Counted from the stretch's first letter, positions 53,345 to 62,981 are shown. The stretch: 64,000 nt of DNA from CG2-30-36-16 sp964372115 (GCA_964372115.1 CAYJPN010000013.1:56565-120564), one strand, 5' to 3'. Made by a program: numbers and translations. Notes: generated from the letters alone by a model not told the origin.

Positions 53345-56050
53345 CTATTTGAGGAGAATCATTTTTCGAATAATTGAAGATACTCCCGCATCAATTTTAT
53401 AAAAATATAACCCGCTTGCTAAACCTTCGGCATTAAATTCAAAATTATATGTACCGGCTTCTTTTATTTCTTCCACAAGAGTTTTTATTTCATTTCCAAG
53501 CACATCATATACTTTCAATTTAACAAAGCCCTTTTCTGGCACTGAATATTTTATTGTTGTAGAGGGATTAAACGGGTTTGGATAATTCTGGTATATTTTG
53601 AAATTAGCTGCACCAATATTTGTATTGAGTGTGATAACATTGCTGTACTTCAAATCACCGTTATTATCAATTTGCTTTAAGCGATAGTTAATAGTTCCCG
53701 ATGCAGGTTCTTCATCAATAAAGGAATAATACTTTGTTGAATTACTATTGCCGGCGCCGTTAACAAAGCCGATTTTTTTCCACTCGTTTTTTCCCTCTGT
53801 TCTTCGCTCAATTTCGAAACCAAAATTATCTATTTCTGTACTTGTACTCCATCTAATTTCGATTGTTCTTCCGTTTATTGCCGCTGAGAAATTATTGAGT
53901 TCAACCGGCAAAGCCCAAATACCCGAAGGCATTGTTAATGGCGTATCAGACATCGTCCACAAAGAAGGATTGCTTACATTTAGAAGGAGTTGATCAATAT
54001 CATCTATTATAGTACCACTGAAAATCCCATTATTTTTTTCGACTAATGCAACCGCAGTTTCCCCATTGATTAATCCGATGGGAAGTGCAGAAGTATTAGC
54101 ACTTGTTGCATCAGCCTGCCATATGCTGCCTTCATCATTTACTGCATATAAAAATATGGGAGCAGCACTTGAACCAGTGTATGCTAATATTTGATCTCCA
54201 GCTTCTGCAAGCCCAAAACTACCTGCTCTTACCACTGATCCTATATTAAAAGTGTTGGATGTATAATTGTATGCTATAATAGTTCCGTGCAAAACTCCAC
54301 CAACCGGTGCTGTCCATGTTAAGGTTCCCTCACCTGACCTAATAGAACCACTTGACAACCAGCCATTATCGGTAAAACTAATTACTGTACTTCCAGCGAG
54401 ATTTACTAATGGGACGAAAGCAAATTCATCCGGATCAGTACAATTAAACCCAATAATTAAAATATCCCCTGCCGATAAATCAGCAGTTCCATATGCGTCC
54501 AAAGATGTAACTGAAATAGACGGAACAACGCCATCCGTTTTATAATTTATGCTGCCACCGCTTTCATTGCACGAGTATACTTTAAACTCGTAGGTAGTAT
54601 TGGGAGAAAGTGTAGTAAATGTATAATTATCCCCGGATGAGTATGAAACATTAACCAAACCATTACCATCCGAAAGAGTAATATCATCCGCATAGGTTGT
54701 GCCGTCAACAGGCGTATTTATCGAAGAAGCGCTGGCAACTATAAGATATGCGGAAGGTACCTGCGCACCTGCTGCGGCATCCGTCCAATTTAATGTTACC
54801 GATGAGTGAGTAAGATTTGAGGTAGTTAAATTTATTAAATAGTTACTTGGCTCAACGGCAAGTGCAGGGGTTAGCGTTGTAGCGTTTATTGTTGGGACAA
54901 CACCGTCGGTTTTATAGTTTATCGAGGTACCGGCTCCGTTGTACGGATATATTTTTATATTGTAATTTGTTGTGCCGAATAAATTTGAAATTGTGTAGCT
55001 ATCTGCTCCGGCATAAGTGATATTTATTTTACCCGACCCATCAGATAAATCGGCGTCATCAGCATAACTAACCCCATCGGATGGAGCAGTAATTGTAGAC
55101 GAACTTATTGAAATTAAATAACCGGATGGAACCTGACTGCCCGCTATCGCATCAGTCCAGCTTGTTTGTATTGAACTTGTAGTAATTGTTCCCGCGGCAA
55201 AGTTTGTGACATGATTTGTAGGTTCCACCGCAAGTGAAGCACCCGATTTATATGTCATGTCGTTAAAATTTATATAATTAATATACTCCGGTTGATCAAT
55301 AAACGGATTTCGATTACCTTGAATTGATTGAATATAATCATTGCGTCCAATCTCCCAGGAATCTGGTGGATCAAGAACACACCATTGTAAAAGTAAGTTT
55401 AGATCTTGCGGCGCTTCACTGAGAGCCGGTAGTCTAACATTATTAAGCCAGTTAAAATCCCAGTTATATCCGTTAACATCATCATACCTTAGAGCCATAT
55501 ATAACAGAGCCCTTGCGGCATCGCCTTTTTGCTGATCCCTGGGCTCATATACTGTTTGTCCTGCTGAATTAGTACCAAGTTTACCATCCAAAAATTGATA
55601 GCTGATAGTTGTTACAATACCGAGAGGATGATTACTCCTCCTGCCATTAGCATTGTTCTGATGAGTAGGGAAAAGATGGTGTTGATCGGAATATTCGTTA
55701 ACACTCGTTGAAGGATAAGCTGGCATCCAGCTATAACACCACGTGTGCTCACGACTCATAACACTCCAGGTAAATGTGCCTGTATAATTATACTGATAAC
55801 CTGAATAAACACAAGTTACATAATTACCGCCGCTGCCGTTCGGTTGTGCAGCGTAGTTTGCGATATTTGTTTCATCAAAATTATCATAGGAAATTTTTGT
55901 ATAGGGGCTGCGGACTCTGGCTTTTAGATCATCAACAAAACTTGAAGACGCGGTGTTAATACCGTCGTAATATGTACCAACCTGAGCGACAACCGGCAAT
56001 GCGATTAACCACAAAGTGACTAACATCTTAAATATATTTTTATTTTTCAT
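53345..56050 (-). CDS. Secreted endonuclease I family protein with FN3-like domains and T9SS sorting domain (copy A)
   Basis: A 901-residue exported protein with a signal peptide (about 1-23). The endonuclease I domain (PF04231 type, about 25-265) has E101 and H102 in SREHTWC, DQHHLFPTH (122-130) and NGRRSNHPLG (about 135-144), matching the metal and base residues of Vvn/EndA nucleases. Two FN3-like repeats (about 280-390 and 395-505) precede a beta-rich domain (about 510-720) with LSAGDILIIGFN and ISFTDNGW. A further FN3-like segment and the T9SS type A domain (NYPNPFNPSTTIKYS and GLYFYKID) close the protein. It probably digests extracellular DNA and RNA. It is a paralogue of the next gene upstream. 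Confidence 0.94.
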   Translation of the reverse strand: MKNKNIFKMLVTLWLIALPVVAQVGTYYDGINTASSSFVDDLKARVRSPYTKISYDNFDETNIANYAAQPNGSGGNYVTCVYSGYQYNYTGTFTWSVMSREHTWCYSWMPAYPSTSVNEYSDQHHLFPTHQNNANGRRSNHPLGIVTTISYQFLDGKLGTNSAGQTVYEPRDQQKGDAARALLYMALRYDDVNGYNWDFNWLNNVRLPALSEAPQDLNLLLQWCVLDPPDSWEIGRNDYIQSIQGNRNPFIDQPEYINYINFNDMTYKSGASLAVEPTNHVTNFAAGTITTSSIQTSWTDAIAGSQVPSGYLISISSSTITAPSDGVSYADDADLSDGSGKINITYAGADSYTISNLFGTTNYNIKIYPYNGAGTSINYKTDGVVPTINATTLTPALAVEPSNYLINLTTSNLTHSSVTLNWTDAAAGAQVPSAYLIVASASSINTPVDGTTYADDITLSDGNGLVNVSYSSGDNYTFTTLSPNTTYEFKVYSCNESGGSINYKTDGVVPSISVTSLDAYGTADLSAGDILIIGFNCTDPDEFAFVPLVNLAGSTVISFTDNGWLSSGSIRSGEGTLTWTAPVGGVLHGTIIAYNYTSNTFNIGSVVRAGSFGLAEAGDQILAYTGSSAAPIFLYAVNDEGSIWQADATSANTSALPIGLINGETAVALVEKNNGIFSGTIIDDIDQLLLNVSNPSLWTMSDTPLTMPSGIWALPVELNNFSAAINGRTIEIRWSTSTEIDNFGFEIERRTEGKNEWKKIGFVNGAGNSNSTKYYSFIDEEPASGTINYRLKQIDNNGDLKYSNVITLNTNIGAANFKIYQNYPNPFNPSTTIKYSVPEKGFVKLKVYDVLGNEIKTLVEEIKEAGTYNFEFNAEGLASGLYFYKIDAGVSSIIRKMILLK

Positions 56051-56205
56051 AGCTTTTAGAACGATTAACAGTTAGAAAGGAATAAATACTCGCTGCTTAT
56101 ACTTGCTTTATTTGCTTCAGCTTTTAACGGCACAAAGAATAAAATTATTGTTTAGTTGTAATACATACTGTGGTGTGCCAGGCCGGAGAAAAAAACTTAT
56201 CAAAG

Positions 56206-56237
56206 CTCCGTCATCGTTTTTTTTGACGATGACAGAG
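56206..56237 (-). terminator. Candidate terminator after nuclease copy B
   Basis: CTCCGTCATCG (56206-56216) pairs with CGATGACAGAG (56227-56237) with one mismatch around a 10-base loop, 41 bases beyond the stop of the upstream nuclease gene. The T-run after it is weak. Confidence 0.5.
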
Positions 56238-56277
56238 TTTGTATGCGTTAGACTTGGTATATATTAATAAAACTAAA

Positions 56278-58995
56278 TTATTTCAACAGGTTCATTTTTT
56301 TTACAGAAGTATAACTTCCCGCATTTAATTGATAGATATATAACCCGCTGCTAAGCCCGCCAAATGATGAGGCATCAAATATTATATGATGCTCGCCTGC
56401 CTGGTAATATCCATTTACTAAAGTAGTAATCTCTCGCCCAAGCACATCAAAAATTTTGATGGTTACATTATTTGCTTCAGGAATTGAGAAGACAATATTT
56501 GTCGACGGATTAAAAGGATTTGGATAATTCTGATTTAACAAATATTCTTCCGGGAACAGGGTTTTTACTTCAATCGATGGGGAGTATTTTATTGTTCCGT
56601 CAAAGTCTACTTGCTTTAATCTATAGTTGTAAGTTCCCGCGTCTGAAAAATCGACATAAGAATAAAACTGCGGATCGGCGCTATTCCCTTTTCCTCTTAT
56701 AAAACCAACGACATCCCAATTTGTACTGACAACGCCGTTTTCGTTTACTTTAATTTTTTGAATTTCAAAACCAAGATTGTTTAATTCTGTTGCGGTAAGC
56801 CAGGTTAAGGTAACTTTATTTATATCAACAGAAGCTGAAAAATTTACAAGTTCAACGGGCAACTGCCAAAAACCGGCAGGCATCGTTTGTCTCACAGCAT
56901 CAGAGCCAACCCAATTATTTTTGTTGCCTACTTCCAACCTAATTTGCACTGGATCAGTTGGAACAGTACCGTTATAAACCAGATTGTCTAACTCAGTAAG
57001 TGCCACTGCGGAAACACCATTTGTTAATCCAACTGGTAATGCAGATGTATTAGAAGATGTTGCGTCAGCCTGCCAGTTATCCGCTTCATCATTTACAGCA
57101 TAAATAAAGTTTGGCGATGAAGATGAGCCCGTATAAGCAAGTATCTGATCTCCACCAGTAGATAAAGCAAACGTTCCACCGCCATTTGAGATAGTGCCTA
57201 TGTTTGAAACACCTCCGTTCACGATAATAATTGTCCCTTTTGCAATACCATTATTGGGAGTGGTCCAAATAAGCGTACCTTCGCCGCCTCTTAAATTACC
57301 GGATGCCTGCCACCCGTTATCGGTAAAGCTTATCGAAACACTGCTTGCTATATTTACGAGCGGTACAAAAGCGAATTCATCAGGGTCATCGGTGTTTATA
57401 CCGACGATTACAACATCACCCGCGCTAAGGTTTGTAACAAAATTTAATTCTAAGGTTGTTGCCATAACAGGTATTATAACACCATCGGTTTTGTAGTTAA
57501 TAGAATCACCTGCGCCGTTAAATGGAAATATTTTAAATAAATAATTGGTGCTGCCGGCAAGCTGATTAAATGAGAACTGATTAAACGCACCTGCACTGAA
57601 AGATACCTGCGCGAAACCATCGCTTAGGTTTTGATCGTCCTGGTAAACAATACCGTCAACCGGCGGAATAATTGCCGTATCGGTTGTACCTATAAGTATA
57701 TAACCCGATGCGGGCTGGGATCCGGGCTCTGAATTAACCCATGATAAGCTTACAGAACTCGCCGTCACATCTGTAGTATAAAAACTTGTTATTTGATTAG
57801 TAGGTTCAAGTGCAAGGGGGGCAGTGTTAGTTGTTTGGGAAACGGATGGAACAGTACCATCGGTTTTGTAATTTATTAACCCGCCGGTATTGTTATAAGA
57901 ATAAATTTTGATATTGTAGTTTGTGTTAGAGTAAAGGTTGGTTATTGTAATACTGCCTGCGGAAGGATAAGAAACATTTATCACTCCTTTACCATCAGAA
58001 AAATTAAAATCATCAGGGTAGATTACTGCATCAACCGGGTCTGTAATTGCGTCTGTGCTTATTTTTATCAAATATCCAGTTGGCGCCTGAGTTCCGGCGA
58101 CGGCGTCAGTCCAGTCTAAAGATATCGCATGAGCAGTAAAACTGTTTACCGCAAATGAAGTTACATAATTTTGTGGTTCGGTTGCTAATGTTCCCCCATT
58201 GGGCACATAACTCATATCATTAAAGTTTATATAATGAAGATATTCAGGGTGATCAACAAACGGATTACGATTGGCTTGAATAGACCAGATATAATTATTA
58301 CGCGCAATTTCCCACGCATCAGGCGGATCAGCCTGCGCCCATTGTAGAAGCAATTCTAAAGATTGAGGCGCTTCACTGAGAGAAGGCAGACGAACATTGT
58401 TCAGCCAGTTAAAATCCCAGTTGTTGCCACTAACATCATCATAACGGAGAGCCATATAAAGTAAGGCGCGGGCGGCATCGCCTTTATGCTGATCTCTCGG
58501 TTCAAAAACTAATTCGCTGTTTGTGTTGGTGCCATATCTACTGTCGCCGAAAGATGAAATTACATTTGCGACTACACCAAGCGGGTGATTGCTTCTTACT
58601 ACGTTAGCGCTGTTCTGATTTGTTGGAAATAAATGATATTGATCTGAATATTCTTCACTGCTTGTCGAACCGTAAGTCGGCATCCAGCTTTGACACCAGG
58701 TATGTTCGCGGCTCATTACAGTCCAGGTAAATGTACCGTTATAGTTGTACTGATAGCCTGAATAAACACAAGTTACATAAAAACCGCCGCTGCCGTTTGG
58801 CTGCGCAGCAAAATGAGCAATGTTTGTTTCGTCGTACTGATCGTATGAAACCTTTGTGTACGGGGTGCGTATCCTGGCTTTTAAATCATCAACAAAAGTT
58901 GGCAGATTTGGATTAATAGCATCGTAATAAGTGCCCTGTGCAAAGTTTAATGTAAATGCGCAGAGTAATAACAAAGAAAAGAATAATTTTCTCAT
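56278..58995 (-). CDS. Secreted endonuclease I family protein with FN3-like domains and T9SS sorting domain (copy B)
   Basis: The ATG at 58995 gives the signal peptide MRKLFFSLLLLCAFTLNFAQ and 905 residues; a GTG at 59016 would add seven. The order of domains equals that of copy A: endonuclease I with SREHTWCQSWMP and DQYHLFPTNQNSAN, two FN3-like repeats, a beta-rich domain with DEFAFVPLVNI, one more FN3-like unit and a T9SS type A C-terminus (NYPNPFNPSTNIVFS). In copy A the motif is DQHHLFP, here DQYHLFP, so one of the two His is replaced by Tyr; the REH base is kept. The two genes form a tandem duplication with a 227-bp gap. Confidence 0.93.
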   Translation of the reverse strand: MRKLFFSLLLLCAFTLNFAQGTYYDAINPNLPTFVDDLKARIRTPYTKVSYDQYDETNIAHFAAQPNGSGGFYVTCVYSGYQYNYNGTFTWTVMSREHTWCQSWMPTYGSTSSEEYSDQYHLFPTNQNSANVVRSNHPLGVVANVISSFGDSRYGTNTNSELVFEPRDQHKGDAARALLYMALRYDDVSGNNWDFNWLNNVRLPSLSEAPQSLELLLQWAQADPPDAWEIARNNYIWSIQANRNPFVDHPEYLHYINFNDMSYVPNGGTLATEPQNYVTSFAVNSFTAHAISLDWTDAVAGTQAPTGYLIKISTDAITDPVDAVIYPDDFNFSDGKGVINVSYPSAGSITITNLYSNTNYNIKIYSYNNTGGLINYKTDGTVPSVSQTTNTAPLALEPTNQITSFYTTDVTASSVSLSWVNSEPGSQPASGYILIGTTDTAIIPPVDGIVYQDDQNLSDGFAQVSFSAGAFNQFSFNQLAGSTNYLFKIFPFNGAGDSINYKTDGVIIPVMATTLELNFVTNLSAGDVVIVGINTDDPDEFAFVPLVNIASSVSISFTDNGWQASGNLRGGEGTLIWTTPNNGIAKGTIIIVNGGVSNIGTISNGGGTFALSTGGDQILAYTGSSSSPNFIYAVNDEADNWQADATSSNTSALPVGLTNGVSAVALTELDNLVYNGTVPTDPVQIRLEVGNKNNWVGSDAVRQTMPAGFWQLPVELVNFSASVDINKVTLTWLTATELNNLGFEIQKIKVNENGVVSTNWDVVGFIRGKGNSADPQFYSYVDFSDAGTYNYRLKQVDFDGTIKYSPSIEVKTLFPEEYLLNQNYPNPFNPSTNIVFSIPEANNVTIKIFDVLGREITTLVNGYYQAGEHHIIFDASSFGGLSSGLYIYQLNAGSYTSVKKMNLLK

Positions 58996-59250
58996 AATTT
59001 TTCCAAATGATCGCACCGATGGAGCGAATCATAGATAAACATTGAATATAATACCGGACGTAAGCTTTATTCGAAAAGCGGCTAACTGCATTCTGTAAAT
59101 ACTGTAGTCCGAACGCCGTTTAGTTTGATATGATAACGATTAGCAAAGCTCCAAATTAAAAATTTGAACCAATACGTTTTAATGGTGTTAATATTGTTAT
59201 AATCGAAAAAAAACAACAATTTGTTAACACCCTTTTAAATAAAAAAAGCC

Positions 59251-59312
59251 GCATAAAAGTAAAAAACTCACGCTTCACACGCCCTATTCTCCGGAGAGAA
59301 TTACTTTTATGC
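59251..59312. repeat. Inverted repeat in the 772-bp gap before the T9SS protein gene
   Basis: GCATAAAAGTAA (59251-59262) pairs perfectly with TTACTTTTATGC (59301-59312). The 38-base loop contains the palindrome TCTCCGGAGA (59288-59297). It may be a distant terminator for the 59789-62089 gene or a remnant of another element. Apart from this and the heptad arrays, the gap 59017-59788 shows no gene. Confidence 0.5.
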
Positions 59313-59371
59313 AGCCTTAAATATTTCTACCGCAAAAATCGGAAAAAAAAATATCTAAAACAATGCAAACT

Positions 59372-59546
59372 AATTTGCGATTTATGATTGTCGATTTATG
59401 ATTTATGAATTATGATTTATGATTGTTGATTTGCGATTGTTGATTTGCGATTTATGATTGTTGATTTGCGATTTGCGATTTATGATTGTTGATTTGCGAT
59501 TGTTGATTTGGGATTTGCGATTTATGATTGTTGATTTGCGATTTCA
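59372..59546. repeat. Heptameric tandem array A (25 units, GATTNNN)
   Basis: Twenty-five consecutive 7-bp units in strict register. Almost all have the form GATTNNN: GATTTAT, GATTTGC and GATTGTT account for most, with single variants such as GATTGTC and GAATTAT. The register is unbroken over 175 bases. Confidence 0.95.
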
Positions 59547-59591
59547 CATTTGAGCAATATCACAATCAAATAAAGAACTTTAAACCAATTC

Positions 59592-59654
59592 ATAAATCAT
59601 AACTCATAATTCATAACTCATAATTCATAAATCATAACTCATAATTCATAAATC
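59592..59654. repeat. Heptameric array B1 (nine units, reverse orientation)
   Basis: Nine contiguous 7-bp units: ATAAATC, ATAACTC and ATAATTC. ATAAATC is the reverse complement of GATTTAT in array A, and ATAATTC of GAATTAT, so this array is inverted relative to A. It could pair with A in single-stranded DNA or RNA. Confidence 0.93.
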
Positions 59655-59713
59655 GACCTATGATTTTCATATCCTCAATTATTCCAAACAGAATAAAATC
59701 GAATACAAAAATC

Positions 59714-59790
59714 ATAAATCGAAAATCATAATTCATAAATCATAAATCATAAATCATAATTCATAAATCATAATTCATAAATCACAAATC
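59714..59790. repeat. Heptameric array B2 (eleven units, reverse orientation)
   Basis: Eleven 7-bp units, mostly ATAAATC and ATAATTC, with GAAAATC and ACAAATC variants. The last unit runs into the stop codon of the T9SS protein gene at 59789. It has the same orientation and unit type as B1, with about 60 bases of ordinary sequence between. Confidence 0.93.
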
Positions 59791-62089
59791 ACTTCGTTAG
59801 TGTCATTTTTTTAACTGAACTAAATGTGCCTGCCTGCAGCTTATAAAAATAAACGCCGCTATTTAAGTTTGATGCGTCAAAATTTATTTTGTAAGCGCCT
59901 GCTTCTTTAAACTCATTAACAACTGTTTTAACCTCCTGACCGAGAACGTTGTAAATTTTTAATGTTACAAACCGCGCTTCGGGCAGAGTAAAGTTAATAG
60001 CTGTCGACGGGTTAAACGGATTCGGATAATTCTGCGCAAGTGCGTACTGCAAAGGAGAGTTTACTTCAACTTCCACAACCTTTGAGTATTCATATTTACC
60101 GTCGTTGTCAATTTGTTTTAGACGGTAGCTGTATTTACCGGCAGTTAAATTATTGTCTGTATAACTGTAATTTTTTGTAGAGTTGCTGTTACCGTTACCG
60201 GCAACAAAGGCAACATTTTCCCACGCTTTGTCTGATGATTGACGTTGGATTTCGAAACCGTTGTTGTTTACTTCTGTGGCAGTAACCCAATTAAGCGTTA
60301 CACTCTTTGCGGTAGCGTTTGCGGTGAATGATGAGAGTTCGACAGGAAGCGCTTGAGTAGTATTTTGATTCCCTTTGGTAGCTGAGCCAATATATGTAGT
60401 CCATGTAAAATCAGAATATTTTACTCCTGTACCTGTAAGGCCCAAGGAAGAATTTGTTGCAGTAATATTGCTTTCTGATACTCCAATATCGGTTGAACCA
60501 ATACCGTTTGCAATTCCATTAGTAGCAGTAAATGTACCTTCATAACTTAAAAATTGAATTAATGATCCTTGATAACCTAAAGCAACACCATCAGGAGCAC
60601 CGTTCTGAAGTGTATTTGAAAAATTGACGTAGAATATTTTAAAGGTTTTCCCACTTACATTTACCGTAGTACCTACTTGGAATGCGTCGCCGGCAGTTGT
60701 TGAATAAGAAGCGCCTCCAGATCCATTGTAAAGTACCAATGAAAAATCAGCCATTGCATAAGTAGCTGCATTCTCAATGATTATTTCAACAAATTCTGTC
60801 AGATCGCCCGAATCATCATCATAATGTAATTCATTAATCCACGCATTTGGTAATACAGGGGCAACATCCGTAGTACTTGTTGCTTGTGGTACAACACCAT
60901 CAATTTTATAATCAATATGGGAGCCTGAGTTTGTATAAGGATAGATTTTAAAATAATATTGTGTTGATGCGTCAAGACCAATCCAACTGTATGAAGCAGT
61001 TCCTTGCGAAATATTTTTTATTCCGCCATTAGCATCTGTCGCGTCTGCTTGTTCAACACCATCAACTGGATCTGTGAAACTGCCGGATTTATTAGCTAAA
61101 ATTAAATATCCATCCGGTTCTTGTCCGCCTGCTGCGTCTGTCCAGCCTAAATTTATTTGATTATAGCTTGCAGTTGTTGCGGAAAAGGAAGTAACATGAT
61201 TAGTCGGTTCAACTTTGGCAGTTGTTGCATTTGTAGTTACACCAGAAGAATAAGTTGTTGTACCATCAACAGACCATGCTTTATAGAAATAAGTAGTATT
61301 TGCAGTTAAACTCGAATGATTAAAACCAACACCTGAACTATTATATATAACAGTACCGCCACCAGTAATTGGATCATTTACAGAGTAACTTCCACTTGGA
61401 TCGCCAAAAGTATCAACAGTATTGAACGCAACCATCACGTCATCAGTATTTCCATTTTGTGCCCAAGATAAGTCAATGTCATTCGCTGAACCAGCAGATG
61501 CAGAAAATAATGATGGATCGGCTACTCCACCAGCACTGTAGCCTGTCCAAATAAAATCATCAATCATAATTCTTTCAGTTGTTCCAGTATTTTTAATTTC
61601 AAGCACTATATTTGAAACGCTACTATTTATCGTGCCAGAATAAGTAAAAAAATCACTTGTTGTAAGTAAAGTACCATCGATGCTTGTAAGACTAGTCCAA
61701 TCTGTTCCACTGTTTATTGAATATTTAACAGTATAGTTTGGCATCGGGTTATTATCCCATCTTCTTACTTTTATTGAAAAGTTGCCAACACCACCCGAAG
61801 AAACTGTAATGATTACTTTAGAAAGAGCAGTATTTCCAATCCTCATGGAGTATGTTCCCAGTGCCCCGGCAAAACCATCTTGTGCTGACGTTGTATTTCT
61901 TAAAACATTAGTCCCAGCAATCGTAACCCCAGATTCAACATAAGAATGATTTCCATAACTTGTTAATGCTATTGCCCCATCTTGAACCCAATTTCCAGGA
62001 GTATCAAAATTAATTGTCGTCTGTCCCAACCCCACTTGTGTAAAACCTACAAGCAAGATAAGTGTTAAAAAGATTATTTGTTTTTTCAT
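59789..62089 (-). CDS. Secreted multidomain protein with FN3-like and lamin-tail-like domains and T9SS sorting domain
   Basis: A 766-residue exported protein with a signal peptide (about 1-22). A beta-rich N-terminal domain (about 24-185) is followed by FN3-like repeats (about 195-405). A segment beginning WINELHYDDDSGDLTEFVE (about 415-570) resembles the lamin-tail (LTD) domain that accompanies many secreted nucleases. A further FN3-like unit and the T9SS type A C-terminus (NYPNPFNPSTAINFT; SGVYFYKLQAGTF) complete it. No catalytic motif is seen. It shares FN3-like sequence with the two nucleases and may be a binding or adhesive companion. Confidence 0.85.
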   Translation of the reverse strand: MKKQIIFLTLILLVGFTQVGLGQTTINFDTPGNWVQDGAIALTSYGNHSYVESGVTIAGTNVLRNTTSAQDGFAGALGTYSMRIGNTALSKVIITVSSGGVGNFSIKVRRWDNNPMPNYTVKYSINSGTDWTSLTSIDGTLLTTSDFFTYSGTINSSVSNIVLEIKNTGTTERIMIDDFIWTGYSAGGVADPSLFSASAGSANDIDLSWAQNGNTDDVMVAFNTVDTFGDPSGSYSVNDPITGGGTVIYNSSGVGFNHSSLTANTTYFYKAWSVDGTTTYSSGVTTNATTAKVEPTNHVTSFSATTASYNQINLGWTDAAGGQEPDGYLILANKSGSFTDPVDGVEQADATDANGGIKNISQGTASYSWIGLDASTQYYFKIYPYTNSGSHIDYKIDGVVPQATSTTDVAPVLPNAWINELHYDDDSGDLTEFVEIIIENAATYAMADFSLVLYNGSGGASYSTTAGDAFQVGTTVNVSGKTFKIFYVNFSNTLQNGAPDGVALGYQGSLIQFLSYEGTFTATNGIANGIGSTDIGVSESNITATNSSLGLTGTGVKYSDFTWTTYIGSATKGNQNTTQALPVELSSFTANATAKSVTLNWVTATEVNNNGFEIQRQSSDKAWENVAFVAGNGNSNSTKNYSYTDNNLTAGKYSYRLKQIDNDGKYEYSKVVEVEVNSPLQYALAQNYPNPFNPSTAINFTLPEARFVTLKIYNVLGQEVKTVVNEFKEAGAYKINFDASNLNSGVYFYKLQAGTFSSVKKMTLTK

Positions 62090-62181
62090 TATGTACCTCT
62101 AAGAGTTTAATAATTAAATTAATTCAAGTTCATTTTTATAGGTTATTAACAAAAGATAGAAAAAATAACCACTACTATGTT

Positions 62182-62559
62182 TCAAATTCGTGTAAAAATC
62201 GTAGCAAACGCTGCAACGGTAATTGCTGTTAGCGCAAGTGTAAAAGCAAGCAAAGTTTTGTTTATAAACTTCCGCAGTTCGGCGCGGTTGTGCATTGTTT
62301 TATATTCTTCTTTTACCCGGTAGTCGCCCTGGTGTATATCCCAATAGCTTCGTTTTGGTAATTCGGTTTTTGCAACCGGTTTTATTGCTTTATTTAGTTG
62401 TATTATTTTTAATTCATCTTTGTGGTAGTAGGCATCGTAACTGTTTTTTATATACCACCAGCCGTCTGGTATTACAACAGTAGAAAGCTCCTGGGGAGAG
62501 TTATTTATAACAGTAATTAACTTCTGCTGATCGCGCTGAAGCTGCATTAATTCAAACAT
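62182..62559 (-). CDS. Hypothetical membrane protein
   Basis: A 125-residue protein of no recognised family. The first 90 residues are soluble, with a Trp/Tyr-rich patch (VVIPDGWWYIKNSYDAYYHK, about 32-51). A single hydrophobic helix lies near the C-terminus (about 104-122). There is no signal peptide, so it would be a tail-anchored protein with its main part in the cytoplasm. It stands alone. Confidence 0.6.
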   Translation of the reverse strand: MFELMQLQRDQQKLITVINNSPQELSTVVIPDGWWYIKNSYDAYYHKDELKIIQLNKAIKPVAKTELPKRSYWDIHQGDYRVKEEYKTMHNRAELRKFINKTLLAFTLALTAITVAAFATIFTRI

Positions 62560-62891
62560 AACTATGCCTAAAATTATTAGTGGTAAAATTAAAAGAATAA
62601 AACAGGTAAGTGAACAGTTGGATTGCTAAAAAAAGGTTAACATTTATTACAATTATTAGTAACAATCTATTTATATAGATTTTTATCCCCCTTATAAACA
62701 CAATGCCGGGAGCTACCTGGCTTAAGGTTTTAATGTAAATCATTACGGTCAATATTCAAGAAAATATTTTTATCAATCGTAAAATAATGTTATTTGTTGA
62801 TAGTGGCAACTTCGATTGAAGAAAAACAAAATTAATATGCTATTCATTCAATATTGGAATGTGAGAAAGGTAATAGTAATAATAAAAAAGG
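62560..62891. other. AT-rich intergenic stretch without recognisable gene
   Basis: This 332-base stretch is AT-rich. A 66-codon minus-strand frame from 62752 was considered and rejected because of its composition. It should hold the promoter of the hypothetical membrane protein, but no element stands out. Confidence 0.5.
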
Positions 62892-62908
62892 CTGCCTATT
62901 TTAGGCAG
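62892..62908 (-). terminator. Terminator of the toxin-antitoxin operon
   Basis: CTGCCT (62892-62897) pairs with AGGCAG (62903-62908) around a 5-base loop. On the minus strand it is followed by CCTTTTTTATT. It lies 73 bases after the toxin stop. Confidence 0.65.
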
Positions 62909-62946
62909 TAATGTAAATAGTATTTTAGGGGGTTAGGCTGTGGGGA
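62907..62946. repeat. Imperfect direct repeat, left copy (toxin-antitoxin flank)
   Basis: AGTAATGTAAATAG (62907-62920), then TTTTAGGGG and GTTAGGCT...GGGG. The same blocks in the same order occur at 63697-63747 on the other side of the toxin-antitoxin pair. Confidence 0.65.
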
Positions 62947-62981
62947 TGGAAAGTAATGGAACACATGAGATAGTTTAAAGG

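Noticed and set aside
59372..59790. Heptad arrays as a possible CRISPR array
   Set aside because: Units are 7 bases with no spacer of constant length and no cas gene nearby, so this is a simple tandem repeat.
62552..62752. 66-codon minus-strand frame overlapping the start of the hypothetical membrane protein
   Set aside because: Its composition is AT-driven with no ribosome binding site, and its overlap with the next start looks fortuitous.
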